Source: Sva-07 sp964651825
GTDB taxonomy: Bacteria > Actinomycetota > Acidimicrobiia > Acidimicrobiales > Ilumatobacteraceae
Reading direction: 5' to 3'
DNA length: 64,000 bases
Assembly: GCA_964651825.1 (NCBI GenBank)
Contig: CAZYWK010000002.1
Location: 21,161-85,160 of the forward strand
This document shows, in pieces, positions 24,460 to 32,316 of this stretch. How positions within the stretch are numbered: the stretch's first letter is position 1; each line of letters begins with the position of its first letter. The notes beneath the pieces are model-generated. The model saw only the letters and a program-made list of their open reading frames with translations, did no database searches and was not told the origin of the DNA. The translations under genes and the position numbers were made by a program.

Positions 24460-24957
24460 TCAGTTGCGGCGCGGATCGATCTCGTTCGGCTCGACGCGCC
24501 GGCCCGACGGGGTGCGCAGCTCGAGCTGGAGTGGCTCGCCGGTGGTGCGGTCGAACAGGCTGACCCGCTCGGAACCGTGGTTGAGGTGCCGGTCGCCCCA
24601 GTGCATCAGCGAGATCATCACCGGGAGCAGATCGACACCCTTGCGGGTGAGGCGGTACTCGGAACGGGCCCGCTCGCCGGGCTCTTGATAGGGCACCGCC
24701 CGCACGACACCGAGCTCGACCAGCCGGGTCAGCCGGGCCGACAGGACGCTGCGCGACACGCCGAGGTCGCGCTGGAGATCGTTGAACCGGTGGACGCCGA
24801 AGAAGAGCTCGCGCAGCACGAGGATCGACCACGAATCACCGAGCGCTTCCAAGGTCCCGGCGATCGAACAGCCGTCGACGCTGACCGGAACCCCGTTCGT
24901 TCTGGCCCCGTCCCCGAACGAACGGGGTTCGGACAGGGGGGCGTTCGTCGAGGTCAT
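24460..24957 (-). CDS. HxlR-family winged-helix regulator with a repeat-derived N-terminus
   Basis: This 165-residue protein has the HxlR core: CSIAGTLEALGDSWSILVLR, then the recognition part FNDLQRDLGVSRSVLSARL and the wing. The ATG at 24957 is supported by a -10 (TAGGCT) 7 nt before it. About 16 of the first 26 residues are encoded by a perfect palindromic repeat (24888-24930) also found between other genes, so this extension looks like an insertion that the gene has absorbed. It reads divergently from a promoter and a short ORF at 25074, a usual place for an HxlR target. Confidence 0.88.
   Translation of the reverse strand: MTSTNAPLSEPRSFGDGARTNGVPVSVDGCSIAGTLEALGDSWSILVLRELFFGVHRFNDLQRDLGVSRSVLSARLTRLVELGVVRAVPYQEPGERARSEYRLTRKGVDLLPVMISLMHWGDRHLNHGSERVSLFDRTTGEPLQLELRTPSGRRVEPNEIDPRRN
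24888..24930. repeat. GGCCCCGTCCCC-core palindrome inside the HxlR coding region
   Basis: Perfect 15-bp arms (24888-24902, 24916-24930) flank a 13-nt loop with the core GGCCCCGTCCCC (24904-24915). It is the same family as 1238-1305 and 63977-64000, with different but self-complementary arms. Confidence 0.85.
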
Positions 24958-24964
24958 CGGTCAC

Positions 24965-25015
24965 AGCCTAGCTGAGTTCTCTTGACAGATTCAGCTGACC
25001 GGATCAAGATAGGCT
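24965..25015. promoter_or_regulatory. Divergent promoter region between the HxlR gene and ORF 25074
   Basis: On the plus strand TTGACA (24982-24987) and CAAGAT (25005-25010) are spaced 17 bp. On the minus strand TAGGCT (24970-24965) lies 7 nt before the HxlR ATG. Sequences TAGCTGAGT (24969-24977), TCAGCTGA (24990-24997) and TAGGCTGAGT (25010-25019) repeat across it and may be HxlR sites. Confidence 0.5.
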
Positions 25016-25073
25016 GAGTCCATAGAACGAACCGAGATGACGACCGTCACCGGATGAACGTGAGGAAGCACCC

Positions 25074-25337
25074 ATGGCCACGACCCTGTTCACACGGTTT
25101 TTGTCCGCACACGACTTCGTCGGCTCGACCCCGGAACAGCAAAGTCGCGACGAACTGTCGATCATCGCCGGCGCTGCTCGTGCTGCGCAGCCCCCTCAGC
25201 CCCCTCAGCCGTGCAGCCGCAGCGCCTCGGCGCTGAGGCCGACAAACGGCCACGAGAACGTGAAGCCCTCGACGTTCCAGGCGAGGCCGTACCAGACGTC
25301 GTCGGTGCCCGACCAGCGCCGCACGAAGATGTCGTAG
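25074..25337 (+). CDS. Possible small or truncated gene divergent from HxlR
   Basis: An ATG preceded by GAGGAAG and by a good promoter (TTGACA-17-CAAGAT) opens an 87-residue frame. The first 40 or so residues (MATTLFTRFLSAHDFVGSTP...) look like real protein. After a Gln-Pro-Pro repeat (25195-25212) the frame runs antisense into the 3' end of the subtilase gene and looks like noise. It may be the surviving 5' end of an HxlR-controlled gene, or a short real protein. I recognise no family. Confidence 0.3.
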   Translation: MATTLFTRFLSAHDFVGSTPEQQSRDELSIIAGAARAAQPPQPPQPCSRSASALRPTNGHENVKPSTFQARPYQTSSVPDQRRTKMS

Positions 25338-27406
25338 GTGGCGCCGTTCGTGCCGACGAACTCGGCGATCTCGTAGCTGTTGTCCCACGACGACGAGTGC
25401 GCCACCTGGTTGCCGTTGCTGTCGCGCACGATGAGGTCGAAGTCGACCGTGAGCGTCGAGGCCAGCGGGATGGTGAAGATGCTCGCCACCGAGCTGTCCC
25501 ACGCCAGGGCGACCTTGACTCGGGAGAGGAACAGCGACTTCGGCACCGTGACCCGGTAGCGGAACGTCGACATGCCGTTTGCGAAGTCGGACGAGCGCAG
25601 CGTGCCGACGTCCCAGCCGCGCCGGACGCCGGCCGAGTTGCGGGAGCGTCGCTGCTGGGCGACCCGCACGCCGGCCTGGGCGTCGATCGCACCGGAGCCG
25701 TCGACGGCGTCGCGGCGGGCGACGACGTCGGACCACCAGGTGCTGTTCGACACGTTGCGGGTGGCGCTGGCGAGCAGGATCGCCCGGCATCCCTCGGGCC
25801 ACGAGCGCAGCGTGGCGTCGACGTCCTGGATCACGGCGGTCACACCGGCGGCGGCCGGAGCGGCGAAGCTCGTGCCGGACATCGACTCACCGACCGCGGT
25901 GACAGCTGTGCCGTTGGCGCTGATCTCGGGCAGCTCGCGGTCGCCGTGGCTCGACGACGGGTTGCGGAACACCGAGTCGCTCGACATGGCGCCGGCGGTG
26001 TCGTTGTGGTTGCCGACCGACAGCGTGTTGAAGCCCTTGTGGTTGACGAACTCCGAGCTCGGCGGAACGATGCCGTCGGGGTCGGTCGACCAGAAGTTGC
26101 CGGCCGCCTGGACGATCGTCGGATACGGCCAGCGCAGCGCCAGCCAGTCCTTCAACACGTCGTCGGCCTGCAGCCCTGCGTTGCCGGGTTCGTTGCTGCG
26201 GTGGAAGCTCTGGCTGATCACGGTGCAACCCTGGTTCGCCGCCCAGCGGAGTGCGTCGTTGCTGCCGCTGTTGGCGGAGAACAGCTGGCAGCCCGGCGCG
26301 TGGCCGTGCGGTGCGTTCGGCTGGCTGTTGCGGATCACCGCGCTGGTCAGCCGGGCATGAGCGCTCGCGGCCGGATTGTTGGTGAACCGTCCAGCGAACG
26401 TCAGGTTGGTCGTGTTGCTCGGACCCGACTCGAACACCGCCACCCGCACGCCGGTGCCGTCGAAACCCATGCCGTGGGCGAGATTCGTGCGGGACACCGA
26501 GATCGACGTCCCGAGATCGAGGATCTCGGAGCGGTCGTCGAACATCGCGATCCCGATCTCGTCGGCTGTCGCCACCTTGCGGAGGTCAGCGACGCGCATC
26601 GTCGCGTGCACGGTCGGCACGTCCTCGTCGGGGGTCCGGGAGATCTTCCCGCCCCTCCGCTCGACGAGCTCGGCGAGCGCCGTCGCCCGCTCGGCGAGCA
26701 TGCGGTCGCGGTCGCGCTGTTCGGGGAGGGGCTCGTCGATCATGCCCTTGGCCGGCTTGTCGTAGCTCGTCGTCTCGGGATCGATGACGGGCCAGAACAC
26801 GACGTCGATGGTGTCGTTCGCCTTCATCCGCTCGATCTGTGTGTACAGCGACTCGTGGAGCTTGCCGAACTTCTCGAGGCGGCGCTTGGCCAGCTCCTCG
26901 AAGAGCTGGCTGGTCTCGACGCGGCGACCCCGCGCGTCGAACGCGAGCTCGATCGGTTCGCCGCTCGTACGGTCGACCGCCTTGGCCACTTCGACCCACG
27001 TCGAGCCGCTGGGCGCTTTGTCGCCGCGGCCGAGTCGCGTCACGTCGAGCTCACCGACGGCGAGGCGCACCACGTGCTCGACGCGCAGCTCGGCGGCCAC
27101 CTTGCCGCGCAGGTCGTCGATCGCGAACGGGGCGACCAACGGCGCGAACCGGTTGCCCGTGTCGTCCAGCAGCTCGTCGATCACGAGCGTGAAGTCGCCG
27201 GCGTCGAGGCCAGTGGTATCGATGGTGATCAGTCCTGCTTCGGGAGCGGTGTCGACCGTGACGCGCCGCTCCCCACACGGGGTGACGAGGTGCACTGCGG
27301 CCTGGGCGGATCGGGGGTCGACGTTGTCGGCGCCGCTGATCTGGAGGACGGACCCGGTTGGCAGGATCTCACCGGGCGTGAACGAGGGAACGAGTTGCGT
27401 GGTCAT
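25205..27406 (-). CDS. S8 subtilisin-like peptidase with Glu at the catalytic Asp position
   Basis: This 733-residue protein has a long N-terminal region (about residues 1-300) and then a subtilase domain. The Ser is in MSGTSFAAPAAAG (near residue 511), the oxyanion Asn in QAAGNFW, and the His is probably in AHARLTSAV (near residue 350). Where subtilases have an Asp (V-A-V-I-D-T-G), this one reads VAVFESG (near residue 326). No signal peptide is visible, so export is doubtful. The C-terminal 180 residues form a beta-rich domain like pre-peptidase modules. An AGGA lies 8 nt before ATG 27406. It could be a true protease with altered triad or a non-catalytic relative. Confidence 0.83.
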   Translation of the reverse strand: MTTQLVPSFTPGEILPTGSVLQISGADNVDPRSAQAAVHLVTPCGERRVTVDTAPEAGLITIDTTGLDAGDFTLVIDELLDDTGNRFAPLVAPFAIDDLRGKVAAELRVEHVVRLAVGELDVTRLGRGDKAPSGSTWVEVAKAVDRTSGEPIELAFDARGRRVETSQLFEELAKRRLEKFGKLHESLYTQIERMKANDTIDVVFWPVIDPETTSYDKPAKGMIDEPLPEQRDRDRMLAERATALAELVERRGGKISRTPDEDVPTVHATMRVADLRKVATADEIGIAMFDDRSEILDLGTSISVSRTNLAHGMGFDGTGVRVAVFESGPSNTTNLTFAGRFTNNPAASAHARLTSAVIRNSQPNAPHGHAPGCQLFSANSGSNDALRWAANQGCTVISQSFHRSNEPGNAGLQADDVLKDWLALRWPYPTIVQAAGNFWSTDPDGIVPPSSEFVNHKGFNTLSVGNHNDTAGAMSSDSVFRNPSSSHGDRELPEISANGTAVTAVGESMSGTSFAAPAAAGVTAVIQDVDATLRSWPEGCRAILLASATRNVSNSTWWSDVVARRDAVDGSGAIDAQAGVRVAQQRRSRNSAGVRRGWDVGTLRSSDFANGMSTFRYRVTVPKSLFLSRVKVALAWDSSVASIFTIPLASTLTVDFDLIVRDSNGNQVAHSSSWDNSYEIAEFVGTNGATYDIFVRRWSGTDDVWYGLAWNVEGFTFSWPFVGLSAEALRLHG

Positions 27407-27439
27407 GCTCGTCCTGAGCGCCCCGCCACACCCCTGATA

Positions 27440-27547
27440 CCGGAACGATCGGCTCGGCCTCACTTCGGGTCTCGTCGTGACGTTCGAGGTCGGCCTCGCG
27501 TCGGCCTCGTCGCTGGCGCTTCCCTCGGCCGGAACGATCGGCTCGGC
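27440..27547. repeat. 19-bp direct repeat upstream of the subtilase
   Basis: CCGGAACGATCGGCTCGGC occurs at 27440-27458 and 27529-27547, 89 bp apart, in the gap between the subtilase start and the stop of the membrane protein gene. Nothing else is seen in this gap. Confidence 0.6.
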
Positions 27548-27562
27548 GAGTCTGTGGCGGCA

Positions 27563-28576
27563 TCAACCCTGGGCGTCGGGGGAGGCGCCGCTGGCGAGCG
27601 CGGCGTCGAACATCGCTTGGAACTCCCCGAATCGCTCGGTGATCACGTCGCGTCGGACGGCCTCGTAGTCGGCTTCGCAGGAAACGTTGGCGACCGCGAT
27701 CCGGACCTCGTCGTCGAAGATCTGCGTGAGGGCTTCATCGGTATTGTTCATGCGGGCGTAGAGCGACTCGCGCATCGCCATCGGCGTCTCGAACTCGTAG
27801 CCGGCTGCGGCCATGCACGACTGCCACGTGGCCAGTGCGTTCAACACGCGCTCGTCGGTGTCGATCACCGCGCGGAACAGATCGACGGCGACGTTGACCG
27901 CGTCCGACCACTCCCACCGGTCGTCGTCGGGGTCGAACTGCTCCCGGCACTGGGCCTCGCTCCGCGCGAACGCGGTGCGACCGGCCTCGTCGAGCGCGCT
28001 CAGGGCGCGCTGGTTGCGCGGTGCGTCGAGCGGCGGGATCACCCCGAGGTCCCAGCCCGTGATCCCGAGCCCGTAGGTGGCGGCGTACTGCTCCGGTGTC
28101 ATCGAGTAGCGGACGTCGCCGGCGACCTGTTCCTCCGGTGCGGCTTCAGGGGTGTAGTCGAACCCGGCTGCCGTCATGCACGTGGCGACGTCGGCCTCGG
28201 GCACGTTGGTGCTCAAGAACGCGATCATCTCGTCGCGCTCGACGTGCTGGAGCATCAGCGCGTGCACGAAACCGCGGAGCTGGTCACCGGCCACCGGCAG
28301 TACACCGGGCGCCAGCGCGGCCGGTGGGACGATCGTCGTGCTCGTCGTCTCGAGGGGTGGTGGCGACATGAGCGCCGTGGTGGTCTGGGAGGGTGAGGCC
28401 TCGCCGCGCACGGCCAGCGCGGCGAGGCCGCCGACGCCGGCGAAGGCGATCGTGGCTGCGGCGACGGTGACCACCCAGTGCGATCGGCCGGGACGGCCGA
28501 GCCGTCCCGCGAGGTGCGATTCGATCGCCGCGTCGAGCGTGTCGGCCCCCTGCGAGAGTCGTCGTTCGATGTCCAT
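27563..28576 (-). CDS. Single-pass membrane protein with repeated CMxAAG[FY] motifs, partner of a sigma factor
   Basis: This 337-residue protein has a short cytoplasmic N-terminus (about 40 residues), one membrane helix (WVVTVAAATIAFAGVGGLAA), a Thr/Pro-rich linker, and an extracytoplasmic domain. That domain carries two copies of a Cys motif, TCMTAAGFDY and SCMAAAGYEF, plus two more cysteines (AQCREQF, VSCEADY). It follows an ECF-type sigma gene by 8 nt. The topology fits an anti-sigma factor that senses conditions outside the membrane, but no zinc anti-sigma motif is visible, so this role is inference. Confidence 0.7.
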   Translation of the reverse strand: MDIERRLSQGADTLDAAIESHLAGRLGRPGRSHWVVTVAAATIAFAGVGGLAALAVRGEASPSQTTTALMSPPPLETTSTTIVPPAALAPGVLPVAGDQLRGFVHALMLQHVERDEMIAFLSTNVPEADVATCMTAAGFDYTPEAAPEEQVAGDVRYSMTPEQYAATYGLGITGWDLGVIPPLDAPRNQRALSALDEAGRTAFARSEAQCREQFDPDDDRWEWSDAVNVAVDLFRAVIDTDERVLNALATWQSCMAAAGYEFETPMAMRESLYARMNNTDEALTQIFDDEVRIAVANVSCEADYEAVRRDVITERFGEFQAMFDAALASGASPDAQG

Positions 28577-28584
28577 CTGTTTCC

Positions 28585-29097
28585 TCACTCTCCGAGCATC
28601 CTGCGCAACCGCGAGATTCCGCGGTGCACGTGGTTGGTGACCGCTGCTTCCGACAGGTCGAGCAGTTCGGCGACGTCGCGGTAGCGGAATCCGTACATGT
28701 GGACCATCACGACCGCCGTGCGCTGGTCGGGGCTCAGACGGCGGAGCGCGGCGAACAGGTCGGCGTCGAAGTCGACGGCGTCGGAGCTCGTCGGCTCGAT
28801 CCGGAACTCCGCCCGCCGCCCGCGGACGCGACGTTCGCGACGCAACGACGACTGCCCGACCCGGAACAGGTAGCCGATCGGGTTCGACATCTGCTCGACG
28901 TCGTCCCGGTGCTCCCACGCCCACGCGATGGCTTCGGCCGCCGCGTCGCAGCCGTCCTCGATCCCGTTGCGCGCAACCAATGCCCGTCGCAACGTCACGG
29001 CGGCGGGCTCGATGAACCGGGCGAACCGCGGCTCGGCCGAATCGGCTGGCGCGGCACGGGTACCCCTGTCGCTCATCGCATACCGGCTGTCGGACAC
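28585..29097 (-). CDS. ECF-type RNA polymerase sigma factor
   Basis: This 170-residue protein contains sigma region 2 (AIAWAWEHRDDVEQMSNPIGYLFRV, reading as a diverged DxxxVxW block) and region 4 (LSPDQRTAVVMVHMYGF, then the helix-turn-helix VAELLDLSEAAVTNHVHRG). It would direct RNA polymerase to a small regulon. GTG 29097 gives the listed length; ATG 29076 would remove seven residues. It is co-transcribed with the membrane protein that follows, the usual arrangement of a sigma/anti-sigma pair. Confidence 0.85.
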   Translation of the reverse strand: MSDSRYAMSDRGTRAAPADSAEPRFARFIEPAAVTLRRALVARNGIEDGCDAAAEAIAWAWEHRDDVEQMSNPIGYLFRVGQSSLRRERRVRGRRAEFRIEPTSSDAVDFDADLFAALRRLSPDQRTAVVMVHMYGFRYRDVAELLDLSEAAVTNHVHRGISRLRRMLGE

Positions 29098-29244
29098 ATC
29101 CGATGAAGAGCCATGAGGGGCCTCGTTCCTTTCACTCGGCCCGAGAATCGCACGCCAACCCCGTGCCCGGGTGCCGGCACGACCGCCTGGTCGCCGAATC
29201 GGTCAACCCGTTCACCACGACCGAACCCGTGTCACGATGGCGCG

Positions 29245-30150
29245 GTGGCCGGCCTGACCGAACGCTTGCGCGCCGCCCTCGACGCGGTGACCGGTGAAGC
29301 GGTCGTCGAGCTGACCGCCGTGCACGGTGGCGACACTGCGGCGGCGTTCCGGGTCCGGTTCGGATCGGGCCGAGTCGTGTTCGCCAAGACCCACGCCGAC
29401 CCGCCGGCCGGGTTCTTCACGACCGAGGCGTGGGGCTTGCGGTGGATGCGGGAGAGCGGCGCGGTCCGCGTGCCCGAGGTCGTCGCGGTGTCCGACGGTG
29501 ACGCCGTCGGTACCGGTGGCGATGCGGTCCCGGCGTTCCTCGCCCTGGAGTGGATCGAGGCGGGCCGTGGAAGCCGCGCCAGCGCGCCCGCGGACGCGTA
29601 TGAGTTCGGCCAGCAGCTCGCCGGGCTGCACGACGCCGGCGCGCCGTGCTTCGGTCGGGAGGACGGGCGCACGACCGGCAGCCTCGGCCTGCCCAACGAC
29701 CCGTGCGCGGCGTGGGCCGAGTTCGTGGCGACGCGCCGGTTCGCCCCCCTTGCTCGCATCGCCCGCGACCGCGGGTCACTCCCGACCGAGGTGATCGACC
29801 GCCTGGAATGCCTGGCCGACACGCTCGATCGCTTCGACGACGGCGCGCCTCCGGCCCGGCTCCACGGCGACCTGTGGGCGGGGAACCGGCTGATCGACGT
29901 CAACGGTGCGAGTTGGCTGATCGACCCCGCGTGCCACGGCGGCCACGTCGAGTTCGACCTGGCGATGATGCGGCTGTTCGGCGGATTCGGCGCCGAGGTG
30001 TTCGACGGGTATCAGTCGATCCGTCCGTTGCGGCCGGGCTGGGAGTCGAGGGTCGAACTGCACCAGATCGCCCCGCTCGTGGTCCACGCCATCAAGTTCG
30101 GCGGCAGCTACGTCGCCGCCGCCACCCGCGCCATCGCCCGCTACGGCTGA
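29245..30150 (+). CDS. Fructosamine kinase family protein
   Basis: This 301-residue protein belongs to the fructosamine/ketosamine-3-kinase branch of the APH fold. The catalytic loop LHGDLWAGN and the metal aspartate in IDPACHGGHVEFDLAMM, followed by LFGGFG, are diagnostic. These enzymes phosphorylate sugar adducts on protein amines, which leads to deglycation. The GTG start at 29245 is fixed by a -10 (CACGAT, 29233-29238) exactly 6 nt upstream. It is divergent from the sigma-factor operon and stands alone. Confidence 0.88.
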   Translation: MAGLTERLRAALDAVTGEAVVELTAVHGGDTAAAFRVRFGSGRVVFAKTHADPPAGFFTTEAWGLRWMRESGAVRVPEVVAVSDGDAVGTGGDAVPAFLALEWIEAGRGSRASAPADAYEFGQQLAGLHDAGAPCFGREDGRTTGSLGLPNDPCAAWAEFVATRRFAPLARIARDRGSLPTEVIDRLECLADTLDRFDDGAPPARLHGDLWAGNRLIDVNGASWLIDPACHGGHVEFDLAMMRLFGGFGAEVFDGYQSIRPLRPGWESRVELHQIAPLVVHAIKFGGSYVAAATRAIARYG

Positions 30151-30240
30151 CGAAGTTCCCGCGCCGGTCGTTCTGAGCGCCAGAGACCGGGAGTCGAAAA
30201 CGGTGTCGTTCGCAACGGCAGCGACCGTTACGTTCGGTCG

Positions 30241-31095
30241 ATGTCACGGATCACGGTCGAGCAATACGTCGTCGGCGTTCTCGGGTTCTCATTGATCCGA
30301 AACTGGTACCGAGACGCCGCCGGCAACGAGGGTCGCGTGCGCGAGATGCGTGAGGTCCTCGACCACGCGGACCAGTTGCCGTGGAACATGGAACTCGATC
30401 CCCAGGAACAGGACCTCAGGCGTGGATATGCGGAGTGGTCGGCGTCTTACGACGGACCGAACCCTTTGATCACGACCGAAACTGCCGTTGCGCAACCGGT
30501 GCTTCGCCGCCTCGCGGCTGACGCCGACAAGGCTCTCGATGCGGCCTGCGGAACCGGTCGTCACGCCGCCTTCCTCGATCTGCTCGGATGCGAGGTCGTG
30601 GGACTCGACCAGTCTCCTGAAATGCTCGGTGTCGCCAGGGCGAAGCTTCCCGACGTCCGACTCGAGCTCGGATCACTCGAACACATGCCGTTCGACGACG
30701 ACGAGTTCGACCTCGCGGTCGTCTCGCTCGCCCTGTGCCATCTGAGGGAGCCGGCCGCGGCACTCACCGAACTGGTCCGGGTCGTGCGAGCCGGCGGCAA
30801 CGTCGTCGTCACCGATCCACATCCAGCGGGAGAGATCGTCGGTGGACAGGCCTTCTACGGCGGAATCGTCGACGGTCAACCGATGCGTTGGGTTCGCAAC
30901 CACTACCACTCGGCTTCGACCTGGCTGCAGTCGTTCAACGCCGCCGGTCTCACCGTCGAGAACTGCGTCGAAGAGCCCTTCAGTGACGACCAGATCGCCA
31001 GCTTCCCAGTGTCGATCTTCTATCCCGACGCCGCCCTCGCCGCGTTGAGCGGTCTCCCGAGCCTCTGGCTGTGGGAGCTCCGGGTGTCCGACTGA
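30241..31095 (+). CDS. Class I SAM-dependent methyltransferase
   Basis: This 284-residue protein has the Rossmann methyltransferase core in its middle: motif I LDAACGTGRHAA, the acidic end of strand beta2 in VVGLDQSPEML, motif III MPFDDDEFDLAVVSL and a post-motif region LVRVVRAGGNVVVTDP. The substrate is unknown. Start ATG 30241 lies 6 nt after a -10, TACGTT (30229-30234), so the mRNA is probably leaderless. Confidence 0.87.
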   Translation: MSRITVEQYVVGVLGFSLIRNWYRDAAGNEGRVREMREVLDHADQLPWNMELDPQEQDLRRGYAEWSASYDGPNPLITTETAVAQPVLRRLAADADKALDAACGTGRHAAFLDLLGCEVVGLDQSPEMLGVARAKLPDVRLELGSLEHMPFDDDEFDLAVVSLALCHLREPAAALTELVRVVRAGGNVVVTDPHPAGEIVGGQAFYGGIVDGQPMRWVRNHYHSASTWLQSFNAAGLTVENCVEEPFSDDQIASFPVSIFYPDAALAALSGLPSLWLWELRVSD

Positions 31096-31132
31096 GATCC
31101 AGACCGCCGGAGAGGCCGGCAAGGATGCGCTC

Positions 31133-31495
31133 TCAGCGATCGAACACGACTTCGACCATCGGTGCCTCGTCGACGAGGACGTCGAGCGGCTGCTGCGTGC
31201 GATACCACGTGGCGCTCAGGTGTTCGAGGACCGCGCGGCGAGTCGTCGCATCCTCGACCGGTGTCGCCCGGGCGGTGAGGTCGACATGGCCGTGCCGCTT
31301 GAGATCCACGACCAGGTTCGGGTCCGCGGTGAGGTTTGCCAACCAGTCGCGACGGCCCGGCGTTCCCGTGATGAAGAAGCGACCGTCGACGTCGAGCATC
31401 CAGATCTCGATGCGGCGTGGCAGCCCGGTGTGTCGTCCGGTGGTCGTGATGTCGACGGTCGGATCATCGGCGAGTTCGGTGCGCACCACGTCCAC
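31133..31495 (-). CDS. Nitroreductase-family deazaflavin (F420)-dependent oxidoreductase
   Basis: This 120-residue split-barrel protein resembles the mycobacterial Ddn family, which uses reduced F420 to reduce quinones and nitro compounds. The family signature is visible as TTTGRHTGLPRRIEIW, then FITGTPGRRDWLANLTADP. It is short and has no membrane segment. It lies 10 nt after the VOC gene on the same strand and may be co-transcribed with it. The physiological substrate is unknown. Confidence 0.8.
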   Translation of the reverse strand: MDVVRTELADDPTVDITTTGRHTGLPRRIEIWMLDVDGRFFITGTPGRRDWLANLTADPNLVVDLKRHGHVDLTARATPVEDATTRRAVLEHLSATWYRTQQPLDVLVDEAPMVEVVFDR

Positions 31496-31505
31496 GTTCG
31501 CCGGC

Positions 31506-31841
31506 CTATGAGTCGGTGACGACGCCGACGCGGATCCGATTTCCGAACGGGTCGGTCAACGCGACCTCGCGTCCCCACGGCTCGTTCGTCACGGGCTCGT
31601 CGAACTCGTCGGCGATGGCGTCGAGGTCGGCGACGTAGAAGTAGGCCAGCGATCCGGTCGGAGCGTCGCCTGTGTGTTCGGACAGGTGGACGTACACGTC
31701 GCCGCGTCGGAGGAACATGTAGATGGGAAAGCCGGGCTCGAACTGGTGCTCACCGATCACCTCGAAACCGAGTCGCCCGTACCACACCGCGGCCGCCCGT
31801 GCGTCGTCGACCCGGAAGATCGGCACCATCGTCTCTGCCAC
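31506..31841 (-). CDS. VOC (glyoxalase/bleomycin-resistance) family protein
   Basis: This 111-residue protein has two beta-alpha-beta-beta-beta modules, with ARAAAVWYGRLGFEV in the first and EVALTDPFGNRIRVG closing the second. VOC proteins bind metals and act as isomerases, dioxygenases or drug-sequestering proteins; this one resembles bleomycin-resistance proteins. The GTG start at 31841 is fixed by a -10 (CAACAT, 31853-31848 on the minus strand) 6 nt upstream. Confidence 0.83.
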   Translation of the reverse strand: MAETMVPIFRVDDARAAAVWYGRLGFEVIGEHQFEPGFPIYMFLRRGDVYVHLSEHTGDAPTGSLAYFYVADLDAIADEFDEPVTNEPWGREVALTDPFGNRIRVGVVTDS

Positions 31842-31893
31842 GACCCGATGTTGTCACACACCGCACAAGGCCCGTGCTGGACGCCTGACGAGC

Positions 31894-32268
31894 TCAGGGA
31901 TCGGTCATGCAGAAGTCGTTTCCTTCCGGATCTCGCATCCAGGTGTGGCTCTCGAACTGCTCGACGATCGATGCTCCGAGCGCGACGAGTCGAGCTGACT
32001 CCGTTGCTCGGTCGAGCGCCTCGACATCGAGGTGGATCGGTCGCTTCGTCGTCGATCGAACGACGACCTCCTGGAAGCAGATCTCGAGCGTCGGTCCGTC
32101 GATGATGACGCACGGATCGGTCGCGGGCGTCCGTCCGATGGACGCGAGGCGCTCCACCTCTTCCTCGTCGTACGCGCGAATCTCGAAGTCGTCGAGGACG
32201 GCCGTCCAGAAGCGGGCAAGTGCGGACGGTTCGCGACTGTCGACGACGATCTGCTTGAGGCGAGCCAC
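31894..32268 (-). CDS. VOC-fold (glyoxalase-like) protein
   Basis: This 124-residue protein has a glyoxalase-like domain with ALARFWTAVL early, a central LEICFQEV strand, HLDVEALD, and a C-terminal WMRDPEGNDFCM, which is the usual glyoxalase-like ending. Function is unknown. GTG 32268 is the most likely start; the open frame continues upstream without similarity. It is divergent from the PhzF gene. Confidence 0.8.
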   Translation of the reverse strand: MARLKQIVVDSREPSALARFWTAVLDDFEIRAYDEEEVERLASIGRTPATDPCVIIDGPTLEICFQEVVVRSTTKRPIHLDVEALDRATESARLVALGASIVEQFESHTWMRDPEGNDFCMTDP

Positions 32269-32316
32269 GCCCAATCTTCGCGGCTTCGACGCCCTGCCAC
32301 GGTCCACAATGGCGGG

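Noticed and set aside
25211..28396. Plus-strand open frame of about 1060 codons
   Set aside because: It is antisense to the subtilase and the membrane protein, both of which have clear motifs. Composition is shadow-like.
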